Source: Fredinandcohnia aciditolerans (GTDB taxonomy: Bacteria; Bacillota; Bacilli; Bacillales; Bacillaceae_L). From it: a DNA stretch of 62,821 bases. Location of the stretch: assembly GCA_003640645.1 (NCBI GenBank), contig QGHH01000027.1, positions 1 to 62,821 of the forward strand, read 5' to 3'. Positions 46,033 through 55,319 of this stretch are shown here, piece by piece (position 1 is the first letter of the stretch; every line of letters begins with the position of its first letter). Made by a program: the position numbers and the translations under genes. The notes below the pieces were generated by a model, which did not search any database, was not told the DNA's origin, and was given only the letters and a program-made list of their open reading frames with translations.

Positions 46033-46479
46033 TTAATAAATCCAGTTATTAATAAGCTTTTCGTATGCCGCTACTTCTTCTTCTTTGAAGAAAAGTGCGA
46101 TTTCACGCTCAGCACTTGCCGGTGAATCAGAACCGTGAATTACATTTTTTCCAACAGTTAATCCAAAATCACCACGAATTGTTCCTGGAAGGGCATCCTT
46201 CGGATTTGTTGCGCCCATCATTTGACGTGCAGTTGCAATTACATTCTCACCTTGCCAGACCATTGCAAATACAGGACCAGAAGTGATGAAATCTACAAGC
46301 TCTCCAAAGAATGGACGCTCTTTGTGCTCACCATAATGTTCTCCAGCAAGTTCTTCAGAAATTACCATTAGTTTTGCCCCTACTAATTGAAAGCCCTTTC
46401 TTTCAAAGCGTGATACAATCTCACCTATTAATTGACGTTGGACTCCATCAGGTTTAACCATTAAAAACGTTTTTTCCAT
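46033..46479 (-). CDS. ndk: Nucleoside diphosphate kinase
   Basis: A 148-residue hexameric kinase that balances NTP pools. The active-site histidine is in [31 protein letters not shown] and [11 protein letters not shown] are conserved. The ATG at 46477-46479 follows GGTGGAGAGAATT and gives the family length. Confidence 0.97.
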   Translation of the reverse strand: MEKTFLMVKPDGVQRQLIGEIVSRFERKGFQLVGAKLMVISEELAGEHYGEHKERPFFGELVDFITSGPVFAMVWQGENVIATARQMMGATNPKDALPGTIRGDFGLTVGKNVIHGSDSPASAEREIALFFKEEEVAAYEKLINNWIY

Positions 46480-46572
46480 AATTCTCTCCACCCCACCAAA
46501 ATATGTATAATAGTCATTTTTTAGCGACCAATCAAAATAGTAACACTATTTCGATTGGTTTGCAACTGTATT

Positions 46573-46611
46573 CATCAAATACACTTTTGCGTTTTAGCGC
46601 TCCGTTTTTTT
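46573..46611 (+). repeat. Possible decayed end of repeat R
   Basis: ATCAAATACACTTTTGCG followed by GCGCTCCGTTTTTTT resembles the plus-strand reading of the copy at 60018 (ATCAAATGCGCCTTGGCG, GCGCCCGATTTTTTT), with several substitutions. It lies between hepT and ndk. Confidence 0.35.
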
Positions 46612-46651
46612 AATGACAACACGAGGTAGGTTACAAAGAGGTCAAGTAACT

Positions 46652-47614
46652 TTAAAATTTTCTTTTTCCGATATATTTTGCAATATTATATAGTGTATTT
46701 CTAGCACGACCAGAAGGTAATTCCTCTAATACCTTATACGCTTTATCTAAATAACGGTTACTTATAGCCTCAGATTGCTTGATTGCATTTGATTGTTTAA
46801 TCAACGTGATTAAAGGTTTAATTTCGTCAGATGTTGTATGTTCTGAAACTTGAGTAATATGGTCTTTAAGTTTCTCATCTTTCATCGCATAAAGAACTGG
46901 CAATGTAATATTCCCTTGCATCAAGTCACTACCCGCAGGTTTACCTAGTTGTTGATCAGTGCCTGTAAAATCAAGAATATCATCTGTAATTTGAAAGGCC
47001 ATTCCAACATAATAGCCAAATAAATAAAGTTTTTTATGAATATCAGAAGGAACCCCCGCCGCAACTGCACCAAGTTGGCAGCTACTTGCGATTAATAAGG
47101 CCGTTTTCCGTTTAATACGACGCAAATAACACCGTAGGTCTTGATCAAACCGATATTTATCTTTAATTTGCTCAATCTCACCTAAACACACCTCGACGAT
47201 TGTATGAGCAAGAAGTTTATGTAATAAAGGATTATCAAGTTTCGTGATGATCTCTAGAGAACTTCCTAGTATATAGTCTCCTGCATACATTGCAATTTTA
47301 TTGTCCCATTTAGCTTTAATGGTGGGCTTGCCACGACGTAGGTCCGCGTCATCAATCACATCATCATGGACAAGCGATGCTGTATGAATAAGCTCAAGTG
47401 TTACGGCTACGTTTTTAATCACATTAATATCATACTTACCGAATTTGCCACCTAATAGGACAAAAACAGGTCGTAATCGTTTTCCACCTGATTGCAATAA
47501 ATGCAATCCAGCTTGCTGAAGAACAGGATGCTCCCCTTTGATGGAAGCCTCCAGTTCCTTTTCTATAATGGCTAAATCTGTATTCAAATACGAATACATC
47601 AAAGATAATTTCAT
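46652..47614 (-). CDS. hepT: Heptaprenyl diphosphate synthase component II
   Basis: A 320-residue trans-prenyltransferase, catalytic subunit of the two-part enzyme that makes the C35 side chain of menaquinone-7. The two aspartate-rich motifs are LVHDDVIDDADLRRG and ITDDILDFTG; GGKRLRPVFVLL and the basic tail AKYIGKRKF are typical. The ATG at 47612-47614 follows AAGGTGAAACTC. Partner hepS lies two genes upstream. Confidence 0.95.
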   Translation of the reverse strand: MKLSLMYSYLNTDLAIIEKELEASIKGEHPVLQQAGLHLLQSGGKRLRPVFVLLGGKFGKYDINVIKNVAVTLELIHTASLVHDDVIDDADLRRGKPTIKAKWDNKIAMYAGDYILGSSLEIITKLDNPLLHKLLAHTIVEVCLGEIEQIKDKYRFDQDLRCYLRRIKRKTALLIASSCQLGAVAAGVPSDIHKKLYLFGYYVGMAFQITDDILDFTGTDQQLGKPAGSDLMQGNITLPVLYAMKDEKLKDHITQVSEHTTSDEIKPLITLIKQSNAIKQSEAISNRYLDKAYKVLEELPSGRARNTLYNIAKYIGKRKF

Positions 47615-47653
47615 GAGTTTCACCTTAGTTTACAAAAATATGACGCGAAAATA

Positions 47654-48358
47654 TTATTTCTTATACCCTAAATGCATAGCAGCTACACCCAAAGTGTACG
47701 GTTTAACTTCAATGTCCTTTAAGCCTGCTTCTCGGAACATATTTGCTAGTTCTTTCATGCCTGGAAAATCACGTGCAGATTCTTGTAACCATGAATATTC
47801 CTGATAGCTTTTTGCAAAAAGTTTTCCAAAAACCGGCATAATAAAACGAAAATAGAAAAAGTATAATTGACGAAATCCAATCATTGTTGGTTGTGAAGTT
47901 TCTAAACAAACAACCTTGCCACCAGGTTTTACTACCCTTTTCATCTCTTTTAAAACGGTCATATAGTCTGGTACATTTCTTAAGCCAAAGCCAATTGTTA
48001 CATAGTCAAATGAATTATCCTCAAACGGCAGTTCCATCGCGTTTCCATGTACCAATTTAACCTGATTTAATTGCAGATTATCAATCTTCTCTTGGCCAAT
48101 TTTCAACATATTTTTACTGAAATCTAGACCAACTACTTTCCCAGTTGGACCCACTGCTTCTGCAAGCGCAATCGTCCAATCTGCAGTTCCACAACATAGA
48201 TCTAATGCGGATGAGCCTTTTTGGACATCCATTCTTTTCATTGTATCCTTACGCCAGGCTTTATGTTGTTGGAAGCTAATCACAGAATTCATTTGGTCAT
48301 AATTTTTATATATTTTTTCAAACACATGGTGTACACGCTGTTCTTTAGATTGCTCCAT
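47654..48358 (-). CDS. menH: Demethylmenaquinone methyltransferase
   Basis: A 234-residue SAM-dependent enzyme (MenG/UbiE family; menH in B. subtilis) that performs the last step of menaquinone synthesis. [20 protein letters not shown] is the SAM-binding loop; [13 protein letters not shown] and [11 protein letters not shown] are family signatures. It sits between hepS and hepT (the gerC cluster), two bases from hepS. Confidence 0.96.
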   Translation of the reverse strand: MEQSKEQRVHHVFEKIYKNYDQMNSVISFQQHKAWRKDTMKRMDVQKGSSALDLCCGTADWTIALAEAVGPTGKVVGLDFSKNMLKIGQEKIDNLQLNQVKLVHGNAMELPFEDNSFDYVTIGFGLRNVPDYMTVLKEMKRVVKPGGKVVCLETSQPTMIGFRQLYFFYFRFIMPVFGKLFAKSYQEYSWLQESARDFPGMKELANMFREAGLKDIEVKPYTLGVAAMHLGYKK

Positions 48359-48360
48359 AA

Positions 48361-49167
48361 TTACCCTTCTTCCACAATCTTATTCATTGATATTGAAGCA
48401 CCTTCAAATCGTAACTCATTAATTCGATTTAATAGGATACTGTTCATTTTTGGGTTCTTTGCTAAAATCTGATCCAGCTTATTTGTTACAACAGAGAGCT
48501 GCCTGTTAAAAACGATCATTACTTGTGTCTCATGATCATGTTTTTCTTGCTGAAAAACGATTTTCTTTAGCGTCTTGAAGAGAATTGAATTCCCGTTCTC
48601 TAAATACTGTTCTCGTTCGCGCAGTAGTCTTTTTAATAATAAAAAATTCAAAATGAGTTCTTCCCATTTTATTATTTGAAAGCTTTTTATAATTTTTTGA
48701 AAAATGGCCGATTCCACAGTCGTTACACAATTAAAAAGCTTGTCTATATTTTCATTGTCCATTTGATACAAATAAATTTTTGCTTCATTTACTTCTTTAA
48801 TTCCTTCTGCAAGTACTCGAATGAAGTTAATATCGGAGACCTGAGCCAGAAGTTTATAATATAATCCGCTAAAATAATCTCCCGCCAATACAGCCAACTG
48901 TTGACTGCGCATGCGTTCATCTGAATAGGATAATCGATTGGGGACTGATTCATGGGTATCCAATGCCTGTTGAACAAGCATAGTTGTTACTATATAGTTT
49001 TCCAATTGCTCTTTTGGCAAAAGCAAATCCTCGCATATCGAATTCAATAATAAAATCTTATCTTCATCTATGCTAGGTGTTTCCAGATATCTTTGAAGGT
49101 ATGAATGTCTTGTTTTAACCTCAATACGCTCCTTAAGATTGGCAACTATTTCCTTGATGTCATGCAA
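48361..49167 (-). CDS. hepS: Heptaprenyl diphosphate synthase component I
   Basis: A 268-residue non-catalytic subunit that with HepT sets chain length. It lacks aspartate-rich motifs, as expected, and carries [18 protein letters not shown] and [18 protein letters not shown]. The TTG at 49165-49167 aligns with the B. subtilis start and lies six bases after AAGGGTG; a GTG three codons upstream is the alternative. Sequence conservation of this subunit is generally low. Confidence 0.9.
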   Translation of the reverse strand: MHDIKEIVANLKERIEVKTRHSYLQRYLETPSIDEDKILLLNSICEDLLLPKEQLENYIVTTMLVQQALDTHESVPNRLSYSDERMRSQQLAVLAGDYFSGLYYKLLAQVSDINFIRVLAEGIKEVNEAKIYLYQMDNENIDKLFNCVTTVESAIFQKIIKSFQIIKWEELILNFLLLKRLLREREQYLENGNSILFKTLKKIVFQQEKHDHETQVMIVFNRQLSVVTNKLDQILAKNPKMNSILLNRINELRFEGASISMNKIVEEG

Positions 49168-49303
49168 ATCAATCACCCTTGTTTCCCCAATTTAAATAAT
49201 AGATTTTCTATTTTGAAGGTCTTTATATTAGTCTCTTTAAAACAACGTTAATTATAACATATATCCCATAGTTTTTCCCTTAGTTTTATGCAATCCAAAA
49301 GAA

Positions 49304-49324
49304 AAAGCAGGAATAACCTGCTTT
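49304..49324 (-). terminator. Terminator after mtrB
   Basis: AAAGCAG(G) pairs with CCTGCTTT on the minus strand and is followed by TTTTCTTTT. The stem reaches into the mtrB stop codon. Confidence 0.8.
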
Positions 49325-49553
49325 ATTTTTTGGAATCAGATTCAGTTTCTCCATGGCTAGTTTGAATAATTGCATGACCACGAACCTTAATTGCTGAAGT
49401 ATGTTCAGTAAATTGGGCAATCATTACTTCGCCTCTATCTAATTTCTCTGAATGATGGAAGCGTGTATCAGATCCTCTCGTTAAACCGATTACATTGACT
49501 CCATCTTCTACCGCTTTAATTACAATAAATTCTGAGTTTGAATTATTACTCAT
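49323..49553 (-). CDS. mtrB: trp RNA-binding attenuation protein TRAP
   Basis: A 76-residue protein that forms an 11-subunit ring; with tryptophan bound it wraps GAG/UAG triplets in trp leaders. [47 protein letters not shown] hold the tryptophan pocket and the RNA-binding Lys-Lys-Arg residues are in EKLDRG and IKVRG. Its target is visible in this window at 42123-42211. It lies downstream of folE (mtrA), as in B. subtilis. Confidence 0.96.
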   Translation of the reverse strand: MSNNSNSEFIVIKAVEDGVNVIGLTRGSDTRFHHSEKLDRGEVMIAQFTEHTSAIKVRGHAIIQTSHGETESDSKK

Positions 49554-49668
49554 CCTTCTTCACTCCTATGAATGCTATGTAAAGGAAAATTTTTCGACTC
49601 ATTCCACATTTAATGGAAAATGAGTGAAATCCACATTATTTTTACTATCTCGTAATTCATTACGTATG

Positions 49669-50244
49669 TCAATTCTTAATTAAAGATAATACCTCACTTC
49701 GCGCAGCTGGGTCTTTTTGTAATATCCCACGAACAGCAGAAGTTACTGTTTTTGATCCTGGTTTTTTTACTCCCCGCATCGTCATACACATATGTTCTGC
49801 TTCGATTACTACCATTACCCCATGAGGATGTAAGGTTTCCACAATAGAGTCTGCAATTGTTGAGGTGATTCTTTCTTGCAATTGAGGTCTTTTAGCGACT
49901 GCTTCTACGGCTCGTGCAAGCTTACTTAAGCCAGTTACCTTACCACCCTTAGGAATGTAGGCAACATGTGCGTGACCATAAAATGGGACAAGATGGTGCT
50001 CACACATTGAGTAAAATGGAATGTCTTTGACAAGCACTAACTCTTCATGTTCCTCACCGAAAATGGTCTGAAAATATTCTTTCGGGTCATCTTGTAGACC
50101 AGAGAATACCTCCGCATACATTTTAGAAACTCTTTTTGGCGTATCGACTAGTCCTTCTCTCTCTGGATCTTCACCGATTGCTTCTAAAATCATGGTAACT
50201 GCCTGCTCTATTTTTTTATAGTCAATGGAAGTCATTTTAGCCAA
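49669..50244 (-). CDS. folE: GTP cyclohydrolase I
   Basis: A 191-residue enzyme (mtrA in B. subtilis) that starts tetrahydrofolate synthesis from GTP. The zinc ligands are in [22 protein letters not shown] and in [32 protein letters not shown] is conserved. It is upstream of mtrB, with 115 bases between them. GAGGGGTTGGCTAAA precedes the ATG. Confidence 0.96.
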   Translation of the reverse strand: MAKMTSIDYKKIEQAVTMILEAIGEDPEREGLVDTPKRVSKMYAEVFSGLQDDPKEYFQTIFGEEHEELVLVKDIPFYSMCEHHLVPFYGHAHVAYIPKGGKVTGLSKLARAVEAVAKRPQLQERITSTIADSIVETLHPHGVMVVIEAEHMCMTMRGVKKPGSKTVTSAVRGILQKDPAARSEVLSLIKN

Positions 50245-50315
50245 CCCCTCTTCATATTACATTACATACTACTGGTCAATTGATTCTAGCATAATTATGT
50301 ACAGAAAACAAAAAT

Positions 50316-50345
50316 AAAAAGAGCCGTAAGAAACGACTCTTTTTT
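50316..50345 (-). terminator. Terminator after hbs
   Basis: AAAAGAG(CC)GT..AC(GA)CTCTTTT hairpin followed by a T-rich run on the minus strand, about 40 bases beyond the hbs stop. Confidence 0.75.
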
Positions 50346-50386
50346 GTAATTCAATTTTATATCTTTCACATAGTTTCTATGTAAAA

Positions 50387-50659
50387 TTATTTTACTGCAT
50401 CCTTAAGCGCCTTTCCTGGTTTAAATGCAGGAACCTTGCTAGCAGCAATTTCGATTTCTTCACCAGTTTGAGGATTACGACCTTTACGTGCAGCACGCTC
50501 ACGCACTTCAAAGTTACCAAATCCGATTAACTGAACTTTGTCTCCACCTTTTAGGGCTTCAAGAATTGAATCAAAAACTGCATCAACAGCTTTTGTAGCA
50601 TCCTTCTTAGATAGTTCAGCACTTTCAGCCACCGCATTAACTAAATCTGTTTTGTTCAT
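50387..50659 (-). CDS. hbs: DNA-binding protein HU (HBsu)
   Basis: A 90-residue histone-like protein that bends and compacts DNA and is essential in B. subtilis. The dimerisation helices are followed by the DNA-clamping arm [26 protein letters not shown]. The ATG of [12 protein letters not shown] (50657-50659) follows GGAGGTGAATGTC; the frame runs three codons further to a GTG that is part of the ribosome site. The 298-base upstream gap carries its promoter and a 5' hairpin. Confidence 0.97.
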   Translation of the reverse strand: MNKTDLVNAVAESAELSKKDATKAVDAVFDSILEALKGGDKVQLIGFGNFEVRERAARKGRNPQTGEEIEIAASKVPAFKPGKALKDAVK

Positions 50660-50746
50660 GACATTCACCTCCTCCCAAATATGCTATTCATTCAATATGA
50701 GTGATTATTCATTGTTCTGCGAGTCTTGTGTCATCAAGTGTCTTCA

Positions 50747-50768
50747 ATGTTAGTCTGATACTAACATG
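50747..50768 (-). promoter_or_regulatory. Hairpin at the 5' end of the hbs transcript
   Basis: ATGTTAGT pairs with ACTAACAT around a six-base loop. It begins at about the predicted transcription start, so it could act as a 5' mRNA stabiliser or as an operator-like palindrome. Confidence 0.5.
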
Positions 50769-50773
50769 CCTTA

Positions 50774-50802
50774 TAATAAACGATTATTAGACATAATTCA
50801 AT
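50774..50802 (-). promoter_or_regulatory. SigA promoter of hbs
   Basis: TTGAAT and TATTAT are 17 bases apart on the minus strand. A second, overlapping pair (TTGAAA with TAATAA, 16 bases) starts nearby upstream. B. subtilis hbs also has more than one promoter. Confidence 0.6.
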
Positions 50803-50924
50803 ATATTTCAACAGAAATTTTACCTTTTTATGTATATTTCACCAATTCGGCTCTATTTTTTTGTAAAAAGCTTATCACATAAGTGTTTTGTAAGCAAATC
50901 CGCCCCTATTTGTGCAATTATTGC

Positions 50925-50952
50925 AAAAAAAAGACTCCCTTGTGAGGAGCCC
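50925..50952 (-). terminator. Terminator after spoIVA
   Basis: GGCTCC-TCACAAG-GGAGTC (one wobble) followed by eight T on the minus strand. Confidence 0.75.
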
Positions 50953-50957
50953 TTATC

Positions 50958-52436
50958 CTATAATATGATAGCAATTAATCCGCCCGAACCTTCGTTAATG
51001 ATTCTTTCAAGAGTTTCTTTAAGCTTGTAGCGTGCATTTTCAGGCATTAATGATAATTTCGCCTGAATACCTTCACGTACAATGGAGCTTAATGATCTTC
51101 CAAATATATCTGAATTCCAGATAGAAAGTGGATCATCTTCAAAGTCTTGCATTAAATATCGGACCAATTCTTCACTTTGTTTTTCTGTACCTATAATCGG
51201 AGCAAATTCAGATTCTACATCAACCTTAATCATGTGAATAGAAGGCGCAACAGCCTTTAAGCGAACCCCAAATCGTGATCCTTGACGAATAATTTCAGGC
51301 TCATCAAGACTCATGTCAGATAATGCTGGTGCTGCAATTCCATAACCCGTTTGTTTTACCATTTTTAGTGCATCTGCCACTTGATCATACTCTGCTTTTG
51401 CATGTGCAAAGTCTTGCATTAACTGTAAGAGATGATCTTTTCCGCGGATTTCAACACCCACCACTTCTTTAAGGATTTGATCATATAAATCATCTGGAGC
51501 ATATAAATCAATTTCAGCTACACCCTGCCCCATTTCGATACCAGCCAAGCTTGCTTGGTCAATAAAGTCATATTCACTAAATTGCCCCACAACTCGATCA
51601 ACATCTCGTAACCGCTTGATATCCTGGACTGTATCCTTCACAGCATCTTGATAGCTTTCCCTTAACCAATGATCTTCTCTTAAGACCATTACCCAGCTAG
51701 GTAGATTAACATTTACCTCTAATACTGGGAACTCATAAAGTGCTTCACGTAGAACATTGAAAACATCTGCTTCTCGCATACTTTCAACACTCATCGCTAA
51801 AACTGGAATATCGTATTTTTCATTTAACTCTTGACGAAGCGCATCTGTCTCTGGGTGATGAGGATGAACAGTGTTAATAACCATAATAAATGGTTTTCCT
51901 ACCTCTTTAAGTTCCTCAATAACACGCTCTTCTGCTTCAATATAATCTCTTCTAGGAATCTCCCCAATTGAGCCGTCTGTTGTTACTACTACCCCAATTG
52001 TAGAATGCTCCTGAATTACTTTTCTCGTGCCAATTTCAGCTGCTTCATGAAAAGGAATTGGCTCTTCATACCAAGGAGTGTTTATCATACGAGGCCCATT
52101 TTCATCCTCATAGCCCTTTGCACCCGGAACCGTGTATCCCACACAATCCACAAGGCGAATGTTAACATTAAGTCCTTCTTCAACATGTACAGAAACAGCT
52201 TGGTTTGGAACAAACTTTGGTTCTGTTGTCATAATTGTTCTTCCTGCAGCACTTTGTGGCAGCTCATCCTGTGCACGTGCCTTATCAGCCTCACTACCGA
52301 TATTTGGTAAAACTACTAATTCCATGAACTTCTTTATGAAAGTGGATTTGCCAGTTCTAACTGCACCAACGACTCCTAAATATATATCGCCACCGGTGCG
52401 CTCAGCGATATCTTTAAAAATATCTACCTTTTCCAA
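50958..52436 (-). CDS. spoIVA: Stage IV sporulation protein A (coat basement ATPase)
   Basis: A 492-residue cytoskeletal ATPase that polymerises on the outer forespore membrane and forms the base of the spore coat. Walker A is GVVGAVRTGKSTFIKK; switch-like RLVDCVGYTVPGAKGY and VINTVHPHHPETD follow; the C-terminal region responsible for membrane localisation ends SGGLIAIIL. The start is TTG (52434-52436) with GGGAGG upstream, and the length equals B. subtilis. A clear SigE promoter lies upstream. Confidence 0.97.
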   Translation of the reverse strand: MEKVDIFKDIAERTGGDIYLGVVGAVRTGKSTFIKKFMELVVLPNIGSEADKARAQDELPQSAAGRTIMTTEPKFVPNQAVSVHVEEGLNVNIRLVDCVGYTVPGAKGYEDENGPRMINTPWYEEPIPFHEAAEIGTRKVIQEHSTIGVVVTTDGSIGEIPRRDYIEAEERVIEELKEVGKPFIMVINTVHPHHPETDALRQELNEKYDIPVLAMSVESMREADVFNVLREALYEFPVLEVNVNLPSWVMVLREDHWLRESYQDAVKDTVQDIKRLRDVDRVVGQFSEYDFIDQASLAGIEMGQGVAEIDLYAPDDLYDQILKEVVGVEIRGKDHLLQLMQDFAHAKAEYDQVADALKMVKQTGYGIAAPALSDMSLDEPEIIRQGSRFGVRLKAVAPSIHMIKVDVESEFAPIIGTEKQSEELVRYLMQDFEDDPLSIWNSDIFGRSLSSIVREGIQAKLSLMPENARYKLKETLERIINEGSGGLIAIIL

Positions 52437-52506
52437 GTGTGATCCCTCCCGATTTTACAATTCTTGGGATAATTATATCCGTTTACTACATATTCTAGGA
52501 CATTAT

Positions 52507-52538
52507 ATTTGTATGACGTTGTCCTAATTAAATATGAC
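52507..52538 (-). promoter_or_regulatory. SigE promoter of spoIVA
   Basis: The minus strand has TCATATT and CATACAAAT about 15 bases apart, matching the mother-cell SigE consensus. spoIVA is a known SigE gene in B. subtilis. Confidence 0.75.
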
Positions 52539-52585
52539 TATTTCTAGAAAAAAATTCCCCCCATAATATGTAGCAGCAAAGTTGA

Positions 52586-52643
52586 GTTCAAAAAGAAAAA
52601 TGAAAACTACACTAGTAAGCTATTTTTCTTACACTTTTTGAAC
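52586..52643. repeat. Possible minimal derivative of repeat M
   Basis: A 58-base stretch bounded by perfect 10-base inverted ends GTTCAAAAAG and CTTTTTGAAC, the same ends as the long copies at 15722 and 53683. The interior begins AAAATGAAAACTACAC, resembling GGTGAAAATGACAC of the full element. It may be an internally deleted copy. Confidence 0.5.
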
Positions 52644-52652
52644 ATAATTTAC

Positions 52653-52697
52653 AAAATAAAAACCCTTCTCTTAGAGTTTATGTCTAAAAGAAGGGTT
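52653..52697 (-). terminator. Terminator after yphF
   Basis: AACCCTTCT..TAGA pairs with TCTA..AGAAGGGTT, followed by TTTATTTT on the minus strand. Confidence 0.82.
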
Positions 52698-52703
52698 CAT
52701 GAC

Positions 52704-53423
52704 TTATTTATTTAAAAATATTGGTTCATTATTATCATCAATCGTAGTGGGGTGGGAATTTACAGGAACAAACATTGAATGTTCAACTAAAATATCCCGA
52801 ATATCATCAGCTGGTTGGTAGGTATGCTCATGTTTTGTTAAATACTCATATAAATCCATACGATAGTCTACAATAATCTCATTTGTGTTTGTTATCAAGA
52901 GTGGTAAGTTTTTCCCTGAAAAAGGACTTACCACAAACGGTTCTTCTTTCAATCCTAGCTTGCTATAATCCAAAGTAAATACACCTGTTTGAAGTTGTTC
53001 TTTAAATGGTGCATACCCATTTGATGAACGATACATTTCTACTCGTAAATTTAGTTCACTAATTTCTTCTGAAATTCGTACATCTAGAAGTTTAACAGTT
53101 GGATTTGTTTCTACATTTACTAAAACATATAAATAAACTCCACCAGTTTCATATGCATTACCAGGAGGTTCAGCTATGTACTTGGGTGAAAGCCGAGTAA
53201 AATCAATCGGATATTTTTGATATAAAGGAGTCTCCATGTCTCTTGTTTTGATTGGCAAGAGCCCACCATTATCCTCTTTGAATTTGTCAACTGCTTTCTG
53301 AACATCCGCAACCTGGTCTTCATATGGAATTTGGTTTTGAGTAAGCTTTTCTTTTGGATACAAGCATCCCGTAAGTAATGATAAAGAAAAAACAATTACC
53401 ATCAGTTGTAACGTAACTTTCAT
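52704..53423 (-). CDS. yphF: YphF-like lipoprotein
   Basis: A 239-residue lipoprotein. The signal peptide (about 1-19) ends in the lipobox LLTGC, so Cys20 should be lipid-modified. The mature part has no recognised catalytic motif; it contains YVLVNVETNPTVKLLD and a second similar half. It lies between spoIVA and yphE as in B. subtilis, where the gene is uncharacterised. Confidence 0.85.
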   Translation of the reverse strand: MKVTLQLMVIVFSLSLLTGCLYPKEKLTQNQIPYEDQVADVQKAVDKFKEDNGGLLPIKTRDMETPLYQKYPIDFTRLSPKYIAEPPGNAYETGGVYLYVLVNVETNPTVKLLDVRISEEISELNLRVEMYRSSNGYAPFKEQLQTGVFTLDYSKLGLKEEPFVVSPFSGKNLPLLITNTNEIIVDYRMDLYEYLTKHEHTYQPADDIRDILVEHSMFVPVNSHPTTIDDNNEPIFLNK

Positions 53424-53450
53424 AATAATACCATCCTTAAGTTTGTATCT

Positions 53451-53675
53451 TTATTCACTAACAGGTCCGCTGAACACGACAAAGAAGATAATGATTCCTG
53501 CTAGAATCATAAAAATATATGCTATCGTGGCTACTAATCCTTTTAAGAAGCCCTTCAATTTAAAACGGCTAAGATAAATGGATATTACTGAGATAAACAT
53601 AAATGCAATACCCGCAAATGATATCCACATTTTTAGTAATCCTGGTGTCACCTTTTTCACTCCCTTGTCCAACAT
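53451..53675 (-). CDS. yphE: YphE small membrane protein (DUF2768)
   Basis: A 74-residue protein with two hydrophobic segments (about 15-35 and 46-70). It belongs to DUF2768 (YphE), found next to yphF and gpsA in spore-forming bacilli. Function unknown. The start codon lies only eight bases from a copy of dispersed repeat M. Confidence 0.82.
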   Translation of the reverse strand: MLDKGVKKVTPGLLKMWISFAGIAFMFISVISIYLSRFKLKGFLKGLVATIAYIFMILAGIIIFFVVFSGPVSE

Positions 53676-53682
53676 CTAGGTG

Positions 53683-53884
53683 TATTCAAAAAGGAGGATG
53701 AAAAGGACCTCCCCGGCTAAAAACGCCACGTCCATGGCGCCGCCGGCACTAGCACATCCTGTGCATCGAAAGTTCAAGGCGGCAAAGCTTTGAGCACCGG
53801 AACGTATGTAATTAATACGTGAGGGTCTTAAACAGCAAACCAACAAAGAAATTCGAAGTGTCATTTTCACCGGACTTTTTGAAC
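53683..53884 (-). repeat. Modular dispersed repeat M, second copy
   Basis: A 202-base element read on the minus strand from GTTCAAAAAGTCCGG to TCATCCTCCTTTTTGAAT. It shares the end blocks and the TTGGTTTG and ACGTTCCG blocks with the copy at 15722, but lacks that copy's first cassettes. Instead it has a GC-rich cassette containing GCACA-GGA-TGTGC (TCC-loop hairpin in the other sense) and GGCGCCATGGACGTGGCG. It lies between gpsA and yphE. Confidence 0.8.
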
Positions 53885-53984
53885 ATCCTCTTAACATTCC
53901 GTCAAATATTATATCATAATACGCATCTATAAACTAAGGCAATGTTGTTAATTGTGAACATGAAACCTTTTTTCGAAATAAAAC

Positions 53985-54021
53985 AAAAAAACTGAAGTAA
54001 AGAGGGGCGTCTTTACCTCAG
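53985..54021 (-). terminator. Terminator downstream of gpsA
   Basis: CTGAGGTAAAGA pairs with TCTTTACTTCAG (one mismatch), followed by seven T on the minus strand. It is 240 bases beyond the gpsA stop. The bases between gpsA and this hairpin have stop codons in all three minus frames and show no recognised feature. Confidence 0.8.
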
Positions 54022-54263
54022 CAAAACTTGAACAACTAAATATTCCCTTTATCCAATCGCTCAACCCACACAGTATACTACGCTGCATTTTATGCGAAAA
54101 AGGCATGAAATGTATCGTCTAATGCCTATTTTTAGCAAGAAAAGTGCAAACGTTTTACTCAGTAGAAAATCCTTGCTATGCGAAATTATTGGAAAATCCC
54201 GCTAATATGGTATTCTCCTTGCCATAATATGCACGCTAAAAGCGGTAGGTGTGCTAAATATTG

Positions 54264-55304
54264 CTACATTGAGCCTTTTTCTTCTAAATAGTTGAAAAGA
54301 TCAGCCATTTCGTTTGTCCTTCCTCTGGACATGAGTTTATCTACAGCCTCTTTAGGTGACTGATTATTGAAAAGAACATCATATAAAGCAAATGTTATAG
54401 GCATGGAAACATCCATTTTTTTGGCTAACTGGTAGGCAGCTTTCGTTGTCCTAACACCTTCGACCACCATTCCCATATTATCTAGAACTTCCTGAAGACT
54501 TTGACCTTTTCCAAGCAAATTTCCTGCACGCCAGTTCCGTGAGTGTACACTTGTACAAGTGACGATTAAATCTCCAATCCCAGTTAATCCAGCGAATGTT
54601 AGGGGATTTGCCCCCATTTTGCTGCCCAAACGTGAAATTTCGGCTAAACCGCGTGTGATTAACGCAGCTTTGGCATTATCACCATAACCAAGTCCGTCCG
54701 TAATACCTGCAGCCAATGCAATAATATTTTTTAACGCACCACCAATTTCTACACCCACAATATCAGGGTTAGTGTAGACACGGAAATGCTGATTAATAAA
54801 TAAGTCTTGCACATATTCAGCACTTTCCATATTTTTGGATGACACTGTAACAGTTGTTGGATGGCGAAGAACCACTTCCTCGGCATGACTAGGGCCAGAA
54901 AGAACAACAACATCTTTCAGTAAGTTCGACGGCATTTCATCCTCAATCATTTCAGAAATTCGCTTTAGTGAATCCGGTTCAATCCCTTTGCTAACATGAA
55001 TAATCGTTAAAGGGATTGAAATGAACTGAGTTATTTTCTGAAGTACTTCACGAATTGCTTTCGTCGGAACTGCAAGTACAATTGTTTTGACGTCCTCTAA
55101 GGATTTGTCTAAATCCGAATACCCAATAATGGTTTCTGGAAGCTCAATTGAAGGCACGTATTTTGAATTTGTATGTTTCGAATTGATTTCATCCGCTTGT
55201 TCCTTACGATGTGACCAAAGCCTCACTTCATGATCATTGTCTGCAAGAACAAGCGCTAGTGCAGTACCCCAACTACCAGCTCCAACAACCGTTATTTTCT
55301 CCAT
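54264..55304 (-). CDS. gpsA: NAD(P)-dependent glycerol-3-phosphate dehydrogenase
   Basis: A 346-residue enzyme that reduces dihydroxyacetone phosphate to glycerol-3-phosphate for phospholipid synthesis. The dinucleotide motif is VVGAGSWGTALALVLA; GVEIGGALKNIIALAAGITDGLGYGDNAKAALITRGL carries the catalytic lysine. It lies 15 bases after der, an order shared with B. subtilis. Confidence 0.97.
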   Translation of the reverse strand: MEKITVVGAGSWGTALALVLADNDHEVRLWSHRKEQADEINSKHTNSKYVPSIELPETIIGYSDLDKSLEDVKTIVLAVPTKAIREVLQKITQFISIPLTIIHVSKGIEPDSLKRISEMIEDEMPSNLLKDVVVLSGPSHAEEVVLRHPTTVTVSSKNMESAEYVQDLFINQHFRVYTNPDIVGVEIGGALKNIIALAAGITDGLGYGDNAKAALITRGLAEISRLGSKMGANPLTFAGLTGIGDLIVTCTSVHSRNWRAGNLLGKGQSLQEVLDNMGMVVEGVRTTKAAYQLAKKMDVSMPITFALYDVLFNNQSPKEAVDKLMSRGRTNEMADLFNYLEEKGSM

Positions 55305-55319
55305 TACTTCCTCCCCTTT

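Noticed and set aside
53676-53897. Minus-strand frame of 73 codons in repeat M
   Set aside because: It lies wholly in a non-coding repeat and is absent from the other copy.
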